Shown: positions 25,238 to 34,917, counted from the first letter of the stretch. The stretch: DNA of 64,000 nucleotides from JBFJKD01 sp038106145 (GCA_038106145.1 JAYODD010000002.1:62001-126000); one strand, 5' to 3'. Program-made: numbers and translations. Notes: generated by a model not told the origin, from the letters alone.

Positions 25238-27820
25238 GCGGGTACCTGTTCCTTCTTTGCCACGGTAGATTTGTCGGCGCCAGCATTGATAATTTCCAGT
25301 TTTTGCGCGGGGCGAATCTGGCCCCGCTCTTCAACAAAAACAATTCGGCTGTCGCCCTTGTCGCTGTTGACGAAGGGGCGGAACATTTGCAGTTTCTCGG
25401 GGTTTTCGATGGTGGTTTTCCATTCGCACTGGTAGCTGCCGATGACTGCCGCCATTTCCGCTTCCAGTTGCGCGCAGATCCCCAGGGAGTCTTCGATAAT
25501 CACCTTGCGCAGATAGTCCAGGCCGCCTTCCATATTGTTCAACCAGGTGGAAGTGCGTTGCAGGCGATCCGCGGTACGTACATAAAACATCAGGAAACGG
25601 TCGATGTAGCGGATCAAGGTGTCCTTGTCCAGGTCGGTGGCGAACAGGTCCGCGTGGCGGGGTTTCATGCCGCCATTGCCGCACACGTACAGATTCCAGC
25701 CTTTTTCCGTGGCGATAATGCCGAAATCCTTGCTTTGCGCCTCGGCGCATTCGCGGGTGCAACCGGACACCGCCGATTTGATTTTGTGGGGCGCGCGCAG
25801 TCCCTTGTAGCGGTGCTCAACTTCCAGTGCCAGCGCTACGCTGTCCTGCTGGCCGTAGCGGCACCAGGTGCTGCCAACACAGCTTTTGACGGTGCGCAGG
25901 GCCTTGCCGTAGGCGTGGCCGGTTTCGAAGCCGGCATCAATCAGCTCGCGCCAGATGTCCGGCAACTGTTCCAGCCGCGCACCAAACAAATCGATGCGCT
26001 GGCCGCCGGTGATCTTGGTATAGAGCTGGTATTTTTTGGCTACGGCGCCGAGGACAATCAGTTTGTCCGGAGTGATTTCGCCACCGGCGATACGGGGCAC
26101 AATGGAGTAGGTGCCATTTTTCTGCATATTGCCCAGGTAGCGGTCGTTGGTGTCCTGCAGACCTGCGTGTTTTGGCTCCAGTACATGGTCATTCCAGCAG
26201 GACGCAAGAATGGACGCGACCGCGGGTTTACAGATATCGCAGCCGCGGCCGACACCGTGTTTGTCGAGCAGCTCGTAAAAAGTTTTGATTTCCTCGACCC
26301 GCACCAGGTGGTACAGCTCCTGGCGGGAGTAGGGGAAGTGTTCACAAATATCGGTGCTGACCTCGAGACCCATTTTTTCCAGTTCGGCGTTGAGTACCTG
26401 GCCAACCAGCGCATTGCAGCCGCCGCAACTGGTGCCCGCTTGGGTGCAGGATTTCAGTTCGCCCAGGGTGGTCGCCCCGTCGGCGATGGCGGTGCACAAA
26501 GCGCCCTTGCTGACAGCGTTACAGGAGCAGATTTGCGCGCTGTCAGGCAGTGCGTCCACCCCGAGGCCGGTAACGCCGCTGCCGTCTCTTTGGGGCAGTA
26601 TCAGGGCGTCTGGAAATTCCGGCAGGGGGATGTCGTTGAGTACCAGTTGCAGCAGGTTGCCGTAGTCGGTGGCATCGCCAATCAATACGGCGCCGAGCAG
26701 GCGCTTGCCAGGTTTGTCCACCACAATTTTTTTGTAAATTTCATTGGTGCCATCGATGTAGGTATAGGCGCGGCAATCCGGCGTGTTGCCGTGGGCGTCG
26801 CCGATACTGGCCACATCGACCCCCATTAATTTCAGCTTGGTGCTCATATCCGCACCGGTAAAACGGTTTTTGGTGTCACCGCTAATGTGTTCGGCGGCAA
26901 TCTGGGCCATCCTGTAGCCCGGCGCGACCAGCCCGTAAATGCGCCCACCCCACAACGCACATTCACCGATGGCGTAGATATCCGGATCGGAAGTCTGGCA
27001 GTGGTCGTTGATGACGATGCCGCCACGCTCCCCCACAACGAGACCCGATTGTCTGGCAAGTGCGTCCTGGGGGCGAATGCCGGCGGAGAACAGCAGCACG
27101 TCGGTTTCAATTTCGCTGCCGTCGGCAAAGATCATTTTATGCAAGTGCTGGTCGCCAGCAACGATCTGCTGCGTGTTTTTACCGGTGTGAACGAAAACGC
27201 CCAGATCTTCAATTTTTTTGCGCAGCATGGCGCCGCCGCCGTCGTCCACCTGTACCGCCATCAGGCGCGGTGCAAATTCAACCACATGGGTGGTGAGCCC
27301 CAGGTCCTTCAGCGCCTTGGCCGCCTCGAGACCCAACAGGCCGCCGCCGATGACAACGCCGACCGAACCGCCCGCGGCACCCGCGCGAATGGCTTCGAGA
27401 TCTTCAATGGTGCGGTAGACAAAACAGTTTTCCCGATTGTGTCCGGGAATGGGGGGTACAAAGGGAAAAGAGCCGGTGGCCAGCACCAGTTTGTCGTAGG
27501 CGAGGGTTTGGCCGGTGCGGGAAGTCACAGTTCTGGCGTCGCGATCAATGGCCATGGCTTTGTCGCCCAGCAGCACGCGAATATTGTGTGAGGCGTAAAA
27601 ACCGTCTGCAACCAGCGACAGGTCGTCCGCCGAGCGGCCGTTGAAAAAATCAGTGAGGTGCACCCNNNNNNNNNNGGTGCACCCGGTCGTAGGCGATGCG
27701 AGGTTCTTCACAAAACACCGTGATATCAAGCCGAGCCGCAACCCCGGTGTCTGCAAGTGTCTGTAGAAGTTTATGGCCCACCATGCCGTTGCCGATGACG
27801 AGGACCTTGCGTTTGCTCAT
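25234..27820 (-). CDS. nirB: Nitrite reductase large subunit (NADH), broken only by an assembly gap
   Basis: Reduces nitrite to ammonium in the cytoplasm using NADH, FAD, [2Fe-2S]/[4Fe-4S] clusters and siroheme. An N-terminal FAD/NAD reductase part begins KVLVIGNGMVGHKLL; a BFD-like Cys-rich unit follows (CSCNAVSKG, TSCGGC), then the siroheme/[4Fe-4S] part with SGCTRECAEAQ and CGNGG. A 10-N gap at 27666-27675 shifts the frame. The 9-base string GGTGCACCC occurs on both sides of the gap; removing the Ns and one copy (19 bases) gives one continuous 855-aa frame through RVHLTDF. The gene itself is therefore probably intact. First gene of the operon, behind a sigma-54 promoter. Confidence 0.93.
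27666..27675. other. Assembly gap (10 N) flanked by a 9-bp duplicate
   Basis: Ten Ns flanked by GGTGCACCC at 27657-27665 and 27676-27684. The repeated ends look like two contigs that overlap by nine bases but were not merged. Confidence 0.85.
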
Positions 27821-27920
27821 AGGTGATATTCCAAATCCTGGTTGCGGAATCAATGCTGGTTAGCGCCGTGGCGAGAAGACCCGACGAGGGTGCGCTCTAT
27901 GGCGTATTACATCGGTGGTT

Positions 27921-27936
27921 TGCAGGTTTTGTGCCA
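27921..27936 (-). promoter_or_regulatory. Sigma-54 promoter for the nirB operon
   Basis: On the minus strand the sequence is TGGCAC, five bases, CTGCA. The -24 element is perfect and GG and GC are ten bases apart, as sigma-54 requires. Predicted transcription starts about 12 bases past the GC, giving a leader of roughly 88 bases to the nirB ATG at 27820. The leader has no U-rich terminator, so NasT-type antitermination is not indicated. Confidence 0.7.
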
Positions 27937-28084
27937 ACGCCAAAAAAATACAGGTTGCGCGTCGATGCATGAGTAAAAAATGTGCTGATACCCATCGCGC
28001 ATGCAGAAATCGACGGTATTTACCTACTTTTTGGAAAATCTGGTGTTCGTCGGGTTGTTTGGTTGTCACGGTTACCATGCGATT

Positions 28085-28101
28085 CGCACTTTAATGGTGC
28101 G
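28085..28101. promoter_or_regulatory. NtrC-type enhancer site 1
   Basis: CGCACTTTAATGGTGCG matches the NtrC dyad layout GCAC-N6-GGTGC known from glnA. It lies between the two divergent sigma-54 promoters, roughly 185 bp upstream of each predicted start. Confidence 0.65.
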
Positions 28102-28126
28102 TCGGTTTGCCTGTGTTTGACGAAGG

Positions 28127-28143
28127 TGCGCTTTGGCGGTGCA
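28127..28143. promoter_or_regulatory. NtrC-type enhancer site 2
   Basis: TGCGCTTTGGCGGTGCA has the same 17-base layout as site 1 with one change in the left half. The centres are 42 bp apart, four helical turns, which would let two activator dimers sit on the same face of DNA. Confidence 0.55.
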
Positions 28144-28255
28144 ACGTTTGGGTCGCGGTTAATTTTTTTGTCATGAAGAGCGCCGACAGAGCAACGTGTA
28201 GCAGGCAGTCCGGCGGGGTCGCGGCGGTACTGCTATGCCGGGCAATACGCGCTGT

Positions 28256-28272
28256 TGGCATGCCTGTTGCTA
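28256..28272 (+). promoter_or_regulatory. Sigma-54 promoter for the nitrate/nitrite transporter gene
   Basis: TGGCAT, five bases, TTGCTA with GG and GC ten bases apart. The predicted start is near 28282, about 50 bases ahead of the transporter ATG at 28334. It faces the nirB promoter across the shared NtrC-type sites. Confidence 0.65.
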
Positions 28273-28333
28273 TCGCGTTGCGTAGAGCAGCTTGCGTGCA
28301 GGTTGGGTTTTTGCGGAGCGTAGGGAGAGCTAA

Positions 28334-29800
28334 ATGTCGGAAAAAATTAATTTATTGTCTTTCACCGGTAACATGCGCGTGCTGCACATTACCTGGATGG
28401 CGTTTTTTATTTCATTTGCGGTGTGGTTCAACCACGCGCCGTTGATGGTCATTATTCGCGACCTGTTTCAGCTTTCCGATCAGGAGGTCAGTGTATTGCT
28501 GATTCTCAATGTGGCGCTGACTATTCCGGCGCGTATTCTGGTGGGGATGCTGGTGGATCGCTATGGTCCGCGCCTGATGTTTTCCGGAATTTTAATTGGG
28601 TCCGGTTTTTTGTGCGCTTTTTTCGCCCTCGCCGAGACCTTTCAACAACTGGCCGTCGCCCGATTTTTGCTGGGCTTTGTGGGTGCGGGCTTTGTGGTGG
28701 GTATTCGCATGATTGGCGAATGGTTTCCCGCCCGGCAGGCGGGGGCCGCGCAGGGTATTTACGGGGGCTGGGGAAATTTTGGCTCCGCTGCATCGGCATT
28801 GGCGCTGCCGACCTTGGCACTGTGGCTGGGTGGTGATAATGGCTGGCGTTACGCCATTGGCGTTACGGCGATCATCTCGTTGCTTTATGGCATTTACTAT
28901 TACTTCGCGGTAACTGATACCCCCAAAGGTTCGACGTACTTTAAATCCAAGAAAATGGGGGCGATGGAGGTTACCAGTAAAACGGATCTGGTGTTGTATA
29001 TGGCGATGAGCGCGCCGATCTATGGGGCGTTGGCGCTACTCGTATGGAAACTGTCACCCGCCGGAATGGGCTGGTTTGGTGCACCGTTGAGCAACGCCAT
29101 CTATCTGGCTATTGCCGTCGTTTACGGTTATCAGGTGTTCCATATTTATCAGGTGAACAAGGATGTTTTTAGCAAACCGGTGCCGGAGATGTTCCGTTAT
29201 CGCTTTAAGCAGGTGGCGATTCTGGATCTGGCGTATATGGTGACGTTTGGCTCGGAACTCGCGTTGGTATCCATGTTGCCGCTGTTTTATGTGGATACGT
29301 TTGGCCTAACGGCGGTGGCCGCGGGTGTCGTTGCTGGCGCGTACCCGGTGATGAACCTGATCGCCCGCCCCGGCGGCGGCGTGATGAGCGACCGGGTGGG
29401 CCGCAAGCGTACCCTGGTAATCCTGTTTGCGGGTATTTCCGCCAGCTTTATGGTGTTGGCGCAGGTCGATACAGGATGGGCGGTACCGCTGGTGGTCGCC
29501 AACACATTGCTCTGTGGGCTGTTCGCCAAGGGCGGCTCGGGCGCGGTCTTTGCCATGGTGCCCTTGATTCAGCGGCGCATGACGGGGCAGATTGCCGGTA
29601 TGGCGGGTGCGTATGGCAACGTGGGTGGGCTGTTGTTTTTAACGGTGTTGTCGTTTGTATCCGCGCCCGTGTTTTTTCTGGTGATTGGCGGCGCGGGAGC
29701 GATGGTGCTGATATTGGTGTTATTTTTTCTCGACGAGCCCCGCGGTCAGACCGCCGAAGTACTGGAAGACGGCACGGTGCAGTTGATCGATGTCGCCTGA
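28334..29800 (+). CDS. Nitrate/nitrite MFS transporter (NarK/NasA type)
   Basis: 488 aa with about twelve membrane helices. The nitrate signature region GFVGAGFVVGIRMIGEWFP lies in the fifth helix and GIYGGWGNFGSAASAL is the first nitrate-nitrite porter Gly motif; MAGAYGNVGGLLFLTVLSF is its C-terminal counterpart. Arg residues in the helix cores would bind the anion. An insertion between helices 6 and 7 (GSTYFKSKKMGAMEVTSKTD) resembles the longer loop of assimilatory transporters. AGGGAGAGCTAA precedes the ATG. It would import nitrate for the NasA/NirBD pathway. The gene is controlled by its own sigma-54 promoter. Confidence 0.92.
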   Translation: MSEKINLLSFTGNMRVLHITWMAFFISFAVWFNHAPLMVIIRDLFQLSDQEVSVLLILNVALTIPARILVGMLVDRYGPRLMFSGILIGSGFLCAFFALAETFQQLAVARFLLGFVGAGFVVGIRMIGEWFPARQAGAAQGIYGGWGNFGSAASALALPTLALWLGGDNGWRYAIGVTAIISLLYGIYYYFAVTDTPKGSTYFKSKKMGAMEVTSKTDLVLYMAMSAPIYGALALLVWKLSPAGMGWFGAPLSNAIYLAIAVVYGYQVFHIYQVNKDVFSKPVPEMFRYRFKQVAILDLAYMVTFGSELALVSMLPLFYVDTFGLTAVAAGVVAGAYPVMNLIARPGGGVMSDRVGRKRTLVILFAGISASFMVLAQVDTGWAVPLVVANTLLCGLFAKGGSGAVFAMVPLIQRRMTGQIAGMAGAYGNVGGLLFLTVLSFVSAPVFFLVIGGAGAMVLILVLFFLDEPRGQTAEVLEDGTVQLIDVA

Positions 29801-29889
29801 TAATTTCGGTTTAGTTTAACCGTGGTCGACCGGCTCAGTTTAGAATACCGGCAATATTGGCTAACGCATTGATAACAGGCCACATCGAT

Positions 29890-31599
29890 ATGAGCGCAGG
29901 GATTATCAGCATCGGGCAATATTCGAGCCGCGGCGTCAAGGAGGAAAATCAGGATAGCTACGGCGTACTGATGCCGGACGAACCTGCGCTCAGCTACAAG
30001 GGTATCGTGGCGGTCGTGGCGGACGGTGTGAGCGGTTGTGACGGCGGCAAAATCGCCAGCGAATCCTGCGTTAAAAGTTTAATGTCGGACTACTACTGCA
30101 CGGCGGATTCGTGGACCGTCAAAACTTCTGTTAGCAAGGTGTTGCTGGCGACAAATCGCTGGTTGCACGGTCAGGGGCTATCCCGTCGCGATATGCAGCG
30201 CGGTCTGGCCACGACCATGAGCGCGCTGGTAATCAAATCCGCCACCGCGCATATGTTCCATATTGGCGACACGCGAATTTATCACTTGCGCGGCGGGCAA
30301 TTCGAATGCCTGACACAGGATCATCGGGTGTGGGTGTCTGCCGACAAAAATTATTTGACGCGCGCGCTGGGTATCGATCTCAAGCTGGATATCGACTACA
30401 TGAATTTTCTGGTCGAACCCGGCGATCTGTTTGTGTTTACCACGGATGGGGTCCACGAGTTCGTGCCGGACGCGGTGCTGCGGGATCTGGTGTTGCGCTG
30501 CGGGGACGATTTAGATGAGGGCGCGCGCAATATCGCCGATCTGGCGTTGCGCAATGGCAGTCAGGATAACGTCAGTTGCCAGATTTTACGTGTCAATCAA
30601 TTGCCCGGGGCGAATGAACAGGAGATTTATCGCAAGCTGACCGAGCTACCGATTCCGCCACCCCTGTCACCGGGTATGAAAATGGATGGCTATCGCGTGA
30701 TCCGGGAACTGCATGCCAGTAAGCGCACCCAAGTGTATTTAGCAGTGGACGAAGAATCCGCAGAACAGGTAGTGTTGAAAACACCGTCGGTGAATTACGA
30801 GGACGATCCGCTGTATCTGGATTTATTTCTGCACGAAGAGTGGATCGGTAAACGCGTAAAAAATCAACATCTGCTCGCGGTGGTCGATCAAACCCGGGCA
30901 AAACAGTTTCTTTATTCTGTTTCGGAATATGTTGAAGGGCAAACACTGAGAAGTTGGATGCACGACAACCCCGCCGCCGACCTGAACGACATTCGCGATA
31001 TCGTCGGACAGATCGCCCGCGGCTTGCATGCGCTGCATAAAATGGAAATGATTCATCAGGATTTAAAGCCGGAAAATATCATGATCGACCGCCATGGCAC
31101 GGTAAAGATAATTGATTTTGGTTCCGTTAAAGTCGCTGGTGTCGAGGAGATTGCGACGCCGGTAAAACGGCTGACGTTACTCGGCACCAAAAATTATACT
31201 GCCCCGGAATATCTGCTCGGGTACCCGTGCAGCTCCCGCTCCGATATTTTTTCCCTGGCGGTCATTGTTTACGAAATGATTACCGGGCACCTGCCCTTTG
31301 GTGACGGCTACAGTGAACGCGCCATCGATAAGCTTCATTATATTGCGGCCCGGGACCATCGCGCAGACTTGCCGGTGTGGATGGATAAGGCTCTGGAAAA
31401 GGCATTGCGCAAAAATCCTCAGCGCCGTTACGCCGAGCTGTCGGAGTTTGTGTGCGATCTCAGCACTCCGAATAGCGAAATAATGCGTCACGTTAGCGAG
31501 CCATTGCTGGTGAGAAATCCCATTGGATTTTGGCGCGGGGTGGCACTTTGTGCTGTGTTGTTAAATGTCGTGTTGATCATCAAACTGTTTGGTAATTGA
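29890..31599 (+). CDS. Fused PP2C phosphatase and Ser/Thr kinase with a membrane anchor
   Basis: 569 aa. The PP2C domain (about 1-237) has RGVKEENQD (14-22), VADG (Asp45), GDTRIY, TTDG (Asp186) and QDNV (Asp226), a full metal-binding set. The kinase domain (about 265-535) has catalytic Lys297, HQDLKPEN (389-396, a non-RD loop) and DFG (409-411); its Gly-rich loop is degenerate. A C-terminal membrane helix covers the last 20 residues. A kinase/phosphatase gene between nirB and the nitrate transporter is also known in Pseudomonas aeruginosa. A role in adjusting nitrate uptake or reduction is therefore likely but not proven. The start at 29890 is chosen from domain extent; the ribosome site is weak. 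Confidence 0.88.
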   Translation: MSAGIISIGQYSSRGVKEENQDSYGVLMPDEPALSYKGIVAVVADGVSGCDGGKIASESCVKSLMSDYYCTADSWTVKTSVSKVLLATNRWLHGQGLSRRDMQRGLATTMSALVIKSATAHMFHIGDTRIYHLRGGQFECLTQDHRVWVSADKNYLTRALGIDLKLDIDYMNFLVEPGDLFVFTTDGVHEFVPDAVLRDLVLRCGDDLDEGARNIADLALRNGSQDNVSCQILRVNQLPGANEQEIYRKLTELPIPPPLSPGMKMDGYRVIRELHASKRTQVYLAVDEESAEQVVLKTPSVNYEDDPLYLDLFLHEEWIGKRVKNQHLLAVVDQTRAKQFLYSVSEYVEGQTLRSWMHDNPAADLNDIRDIVGQIARGLHALHKMEMIHQDLKPENIMIDRHGTVKIIDFGSVKVAGVEEIATPVKRLTLLGTKNYTAPEYLLGYPCSSRSDIFSLAVIVYEMITGHLPFGDGYSERAIDKLHYIAARDHRADLPVWMDKALEKALRKNPQRRYAELSEFVCDLSTPNSEIMRHVSEPLLVRNPIGFWRGVALCAVLLNVVLIIKLFGN

Positions 31600-31605
31600 C
31601 GCCTG

Positions 31606-32544
31606 TCAATCGAGTTCGGCGGTCATCATGCCAAATCCCGCAATCCATTCCGGTATGGGGCGGTAATACCAGGTTTTGGTGGTGTAGGGCCCATTGACGG
31701 CGAGTGCTGCGCACACTGCGAGCCAGGTGCGAAATTCGTGGCCGCCGCGCCCGGCTAGCCGGGAAATGTCGTCGTCCGTGTAGCCGCCGAGTGTGGTGAA
31801 ATCCCCCTGTGACAAGAGGCTCATTACCTGGTGATCCCATTCAGGATTGAGGTCGAGAATGTCGCTTTTACCAGCGGCAGATTTTTTCCCTTCCTCCAGA
31901 GTGCGTTCCTGGCGGGCTGCGCGCGCCTCGGGTGACAGTTCACCGCCCGCGACCAAACGCGCCCGCACTTCCGGCGGGGCCGATGCCAGGGGTGGAATCG
32001 GTGGATCGTGGGAAAGTCCGCCGGACGCCATCAGCAGTACATTGCGATCCAGTGTTGCGGCGAACTGACCAATTGCTGTTCCCAGCGCGATTACCCGAGC
32101 GAGGGGCGCGCGCGGAGCGGCAGCGCAATTAATAAACACAGGTATCATCGGCGGAACGTTTGGCCAGTCGAATAATTGATCCGGTAATTGGGTCAGGCCG
32201 TGATCCACCTGCATATCATATGAAATGGCTGCGTCCATACCACGGGCGTGCAACCAGCTAACACACTGTTCAGCCAGAGGGCCGTCCACTGGCAGCGGGC
32301 CGGTCGGTGTTGCGTAATCCCCAATCGCCGTGGCGGCGACACCCACACAGAAGCTGGGCATCAGGCGGTAAAAAAAGCCGTTAAAATGGTCCGGCGCAAA
32401 CTCGATAATCAGATCGGGGTTGAATGTATCCACCCAGGTCGCCAGCCGTTTAAAATGGCTCCTGACTTCTTTTTCCACGTCGCTACCGGGGGAGCTGAGT
32501 CCCATTAATGGCGAGTGCGACGAAAACAGTGCGGCGATGGCCAT
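31606..32544 (-). CDS. Class III extradiol dioxygenase (MhpB-like)
   Basis: 312 aa. A LigB-superfamily ring-cleavage enzyme most like 2,3-dihydroxyphenylpropionate 1,2-dioxygenase: it splits a catechol ring next to the two hydroxyls using Fe(II). HSPLM at the N-terminus and EFAPDHFNGFFY hold likely iron or acid/base His residues; VDHGLTQ and ASGGLSHDPP are the other conserved His motifs. C-terminal EWIAGFGMM matches the family. It follows the hydrolase gene by ten bases, and the pair would carry out meta-cleavage then C-C hydrolysis. Last gene of a four-gene minus-strand operon. Confidence 0.88.
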   Translation of the reverse strand: MAIAALFSSHSPLMGLSSPGSDVEKEVRSHFKRLATWVDTFNPDLIIEFAPDHFNGFFYRLMPSFCVGVAATAIGDYATPTGPLPVDGPLAEQCVSWLHARGMDAAISYDMQVDHGLTQLPDQLFDWPNVPPMIPVFINCAAAPRAPLARVIALGTAIGQFAATLDRNVLLMASGGLSHDPPIPPLASAPPEVRARLVAGGELSPEARAARQERTLEEGKKSAAGKSDILDLNPEWDHQVMSLLSQGDFTTLGGYTDDDISRLAGRGGHEFRTWLAVCAALAVNGPYTTKTWYYRPIPEWIAGFGMMTAELD

Positions 32545-32554
32545 AACTGGTGCT

Positions 32555-33445
32555 TCAGTTTTTTGCGCGCAGGAAACGCAGGTGAATATCGTTAAATATC
32601 TCCGCGTCTTCGAACTGGGGCCAGTGACCGCAATTTTCCATAACCACGAACTGGGAATTCGGAATCAGGTCGGCAATTTTTTTACCGACGCTAACATCCG
32701 CCGTGGGGTCCTTGGTGGTCCAAAGTACCAATGTTGGTTGGGTGATAGACGCCCATTCCTCGTCGGTTAAATTATTGCGGCGGCGCACGTCGGTTTCCTG
32801 CAGGCACAGTATGTGGCGCATGGCTTCGGGCATCTCCGGCTGTAAATAAATAGCCTGACGGCAGGCCACCAGATCGTCGGTCACCCGGCTCGGTTCGGCC
32901 ATCAACCACTCAAGTCGTGCTTTGACGCTGTCCCAGGCAGGATTTTCAACGGCGGCTGTCGTCAGGGTTTTGATACGCTGCATCACCTCCGGGTTACAGG
33001 TAGCGCCGCCAGTGGTATTCAACACCATGCGTTCAATCCGATCGGGGTAGGTCAGTGCGAAGCGGGCGGCAACCCAGCCACCCAAAGATTCACCGGATAA
33101 ATAAATTTTGTCGAAGTTGAGGCTGTCGATCACGTCTTTCAGGTGCTCGACGTACACATTAATCTCATAATCGATAGCGGGTTTGGAGCTGTACCCGTGG
33201 CCGACCATATCTATCGCATAGGTATTGAAGTGCGCCCCGTGCTGAATAAGGTTGCGCGCGTACGCTTCGGCGTGCCCGCCAGTACCGTGCAGTAAAATTA
33301 GTGGGGGAAGATCGGGGTTACCCGCATGTAGAAAGCGAGTGTTAACCGGACCAGCCTGAAGATAGCCCTGTTCAAAGGAGCCCTTACGTAAGTCTGCCCA
33401 GAAGCTTTGGTGGGGTGGTTGAGTGTTGCCTGTGAGCTCAGTCAT
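32555..33445 (-). CDS. Meta-cleavage product hydrolase (MhpC-like alpha/beta hydrolase)
   Basis: 296 aa. A C-C bond hydrolase of the MhpC/BphD group. Catalytic triad: Ser in GESLGGW, Asp in LWTTKDPT, His in NCGHWPQFE. The oxyanion region LLHGTGGHAEAY and NVYVEHLKDVIDSL cap entry are visible. The ATG at 33445 overlaps the stop of the HpaB-type gene by four bases (ATGA), so the two are translated together. It would hydrolyse the ring-opened product made by the adjacent dioxygenase. The exact side chain of the substrate cannot be read from sequence. Confidence 0.88.
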   Translation of the reverse strand: MTELTGNTQPPHQSFWADLRKGSFEQGYLQAGPVNTRFLHAGNPDLPPLILLHGTGGHAEAYARNLIQHGAHFNTYAIDMVGHGYSSKPAIDYEINVYVEHLKDVIDSLNFDKIYLSGESLGGWVAARFALTYPDRIERMVLNTTGGATCNPEVMQRIKTLTTAAVENPAWDSVKARLEWLMAEPSRVTDDLVACRQAIYLQPEMPEAMRHILCLQETDVRRRNNLTDEEWASITQPTLVLWTTKDPTADVSVGKKIADLIPNSQFVVMENCGHWPQFEDAEIFNDIHLRFLRAKN

Positions 33446-34893
33446 AGGGATCCCATAAAATTGTCGAGGTGATCAGTGCGCAGTTTTTTACGACTGTATT
33501 CGCGATGTATTCCCGCTAACACCATACGTCGTTCGCCTGCGTAGTTCTTTTCATATAACTCGTGGCGGGAGCCGAATTCACTGCCGCACAAATCCCAGGC
33601 CAGTTTCATGAGTTTTGCTTTGTCGAGTCCCGAGATGCCGGCACCGCGCAGGGATCTTTCCAGGTCAACGCCGATGGGGGAATCAAATTCGCTCATGCTA
33701 GCTGGCAGTTGGATCAGCCCGCCACCTCCGGCCAGCATAATCAGGTCGAGCATAGCAGGATAATACACCGGCCCCAGCGCACGACCCACCTGCAAGGCGC
33801 TCAGGTCGGGATATAACACGCCATTGTCGGGGTCGAGAATAGCCTGCGCTTCGGCAGAACGCGTAGTATTGCGAATCACCTCTACTTGCACAGCCGCTTC
33901 GCCGAGTTTTTCGACGATGTCGGGGCGATCAATAACGCCCGTTGCCTCGGCCATTCTATGTGCTACGGCATAGAGAAAACCGAGTTTTACTTCCAGCCTG
34001 ACATTGGTTTGATGGGCGGTTAATTCGCGCATGCGGGTGTCTTTGTACATGCGGTTGAGGAAGTTAATATCTTCGTGCAGAAAAACTCGATCCCAGGGCA
34101 CCAGTACATTGTCGAATACAACCGTGGCATCCATTTCATCGAAGCGTGAGGAGAGGGGGTGGTCGTTTGGGTCGCCATGTTTGGCAAAGGAACTTCGGCA
34201 GATGGTTTTTAAACCCGGCGTATTCATCGGGATTGAAAATACATTAGCATAGGGTTGTTCCCCCGGCTGAAAGCCTGGCGGGAAAGGCCATACCATCAGT
34301 TCATCGGCATAGGGCGCGGCGGTTGCGATCCTTTTTGTGCCGTTGACGATAATGCCTTCGCTATTTTTACCAATAATCCGTAACGGGATGCTGGGATCGT
34401 CCTGCTCGTGGCGGGCTTTACTTTTATCCAGCTGAGGACTGATCAGAGCGTGCGTAAAGAACAGATCATTTTTTGCTACGTAATGATAATAATTGACCAG
34501 CGCATCAGCGCGCTCTTGAGAAAACTCTGAAAAGAAACTTTTTTTGGCCGCCAGGGAGGCCATCATAATATTCAGGAAATCCGGGCTGCGACCCATCATG
34601 CCGCAGGTGGCTTCGGCAATTTTGGTATAGGTCTCGCGCAGCAGGCGCAAGTCGTCCTGGGTTCTCGGGATTTGATAGGATCGGCTGATGACCTCGCCAA
34701 TTTCCGGGGAGTCAACGGTAAGCACATCCCGGTGTGCCGGGTCGTGCTGCATATCGTATAAAGACGCCAGGGTTTTCACCGCTGCCTTAAATTCGGGAAA
34801 GGTGGTCACATCGTCCACACGCTTGCCGTCGTACCACACTTCGCGGCCGTCCTTTAGCCCATCGATAAAGGCCTGTCCGTTTCTAACTGCCAT
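33442..34893 (-). CDS. HpaB-family flavin-dependent monooxygenase (operon copy)
   Basis: 483 aa, same family and layout as the protein at 10 kb but clearly diverged. N-terminal NGQAFIDGLKDGREVWYDGK, central GTKRIATAAPYADE, then FDEMDATVVFDNVLVPWDRVF and a C-terminal helical domain with LAWDLCGSEFGSRHELYE. It would hydroxylate a phenol to a catechol for the dioxygenase two genes downstream, with FADH2 from a reductase not found in the window. GAGAG lies ahead of the ATG. It follows the LLM gene by 24 bp. Confidence 0.87.
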   Translation of the reverse strand: MAVRNGQAFIDGLKDGREVWYDGKRVDDVTTFPEFKAAVKTLASLYDMQHDPAHRDVLTVDSPEIGEVISRSYQIPRTQDDLRLLRETYTKIAEATCGMMGRSPDFLNIMMASLAAKKSFFSEFSQERADALVNYYHYVAKNDLFFTHALISPQLDKSKARHEQDDPSIPLRIIGKNSEGIIVNGTKRIATAAPYADELMVWPFPPGFQPGEQPYANVFSIPMNTPGLKTICRSSFAKHGDPNDHPLSSRFDEMDATVVFDNVLVPWDRVFLHEDINFLNRMYKDTRMRELTAHQTNVRLEVKLGFLYAVAHRMAEATGVIDRPDIVEKLGEAAVQVEVIRNTTRSAEAQAILDPDNGVLYPDLSALQVGRALGPVYYPAMLDLIMLAGGGGLIQLPASMSEFDSPIGVDLERSLRGAGISGLDKAKLMKLAWDLCGSEFGSRHELYEKNYAGERRMVLAGIHREYSRKKLRTDHLDNFMGSL

Positions 34894-34917
34894 AATTGCT
34901 CTCGTTTGTTACGTTGT

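Noticed and set aside
25207..26829. A plus-strand open frame of about 540 codons opposite nirB
   Set aside because: Antisense shadow of a GC-rich gene; composition is driven by the third positions of nirB and no domain is visible.
27820..27908. A NasT-type terminator/antiterminator leader before nirB
   Set aside because: The predicted leader is short and has no hairpin followed by a T run.
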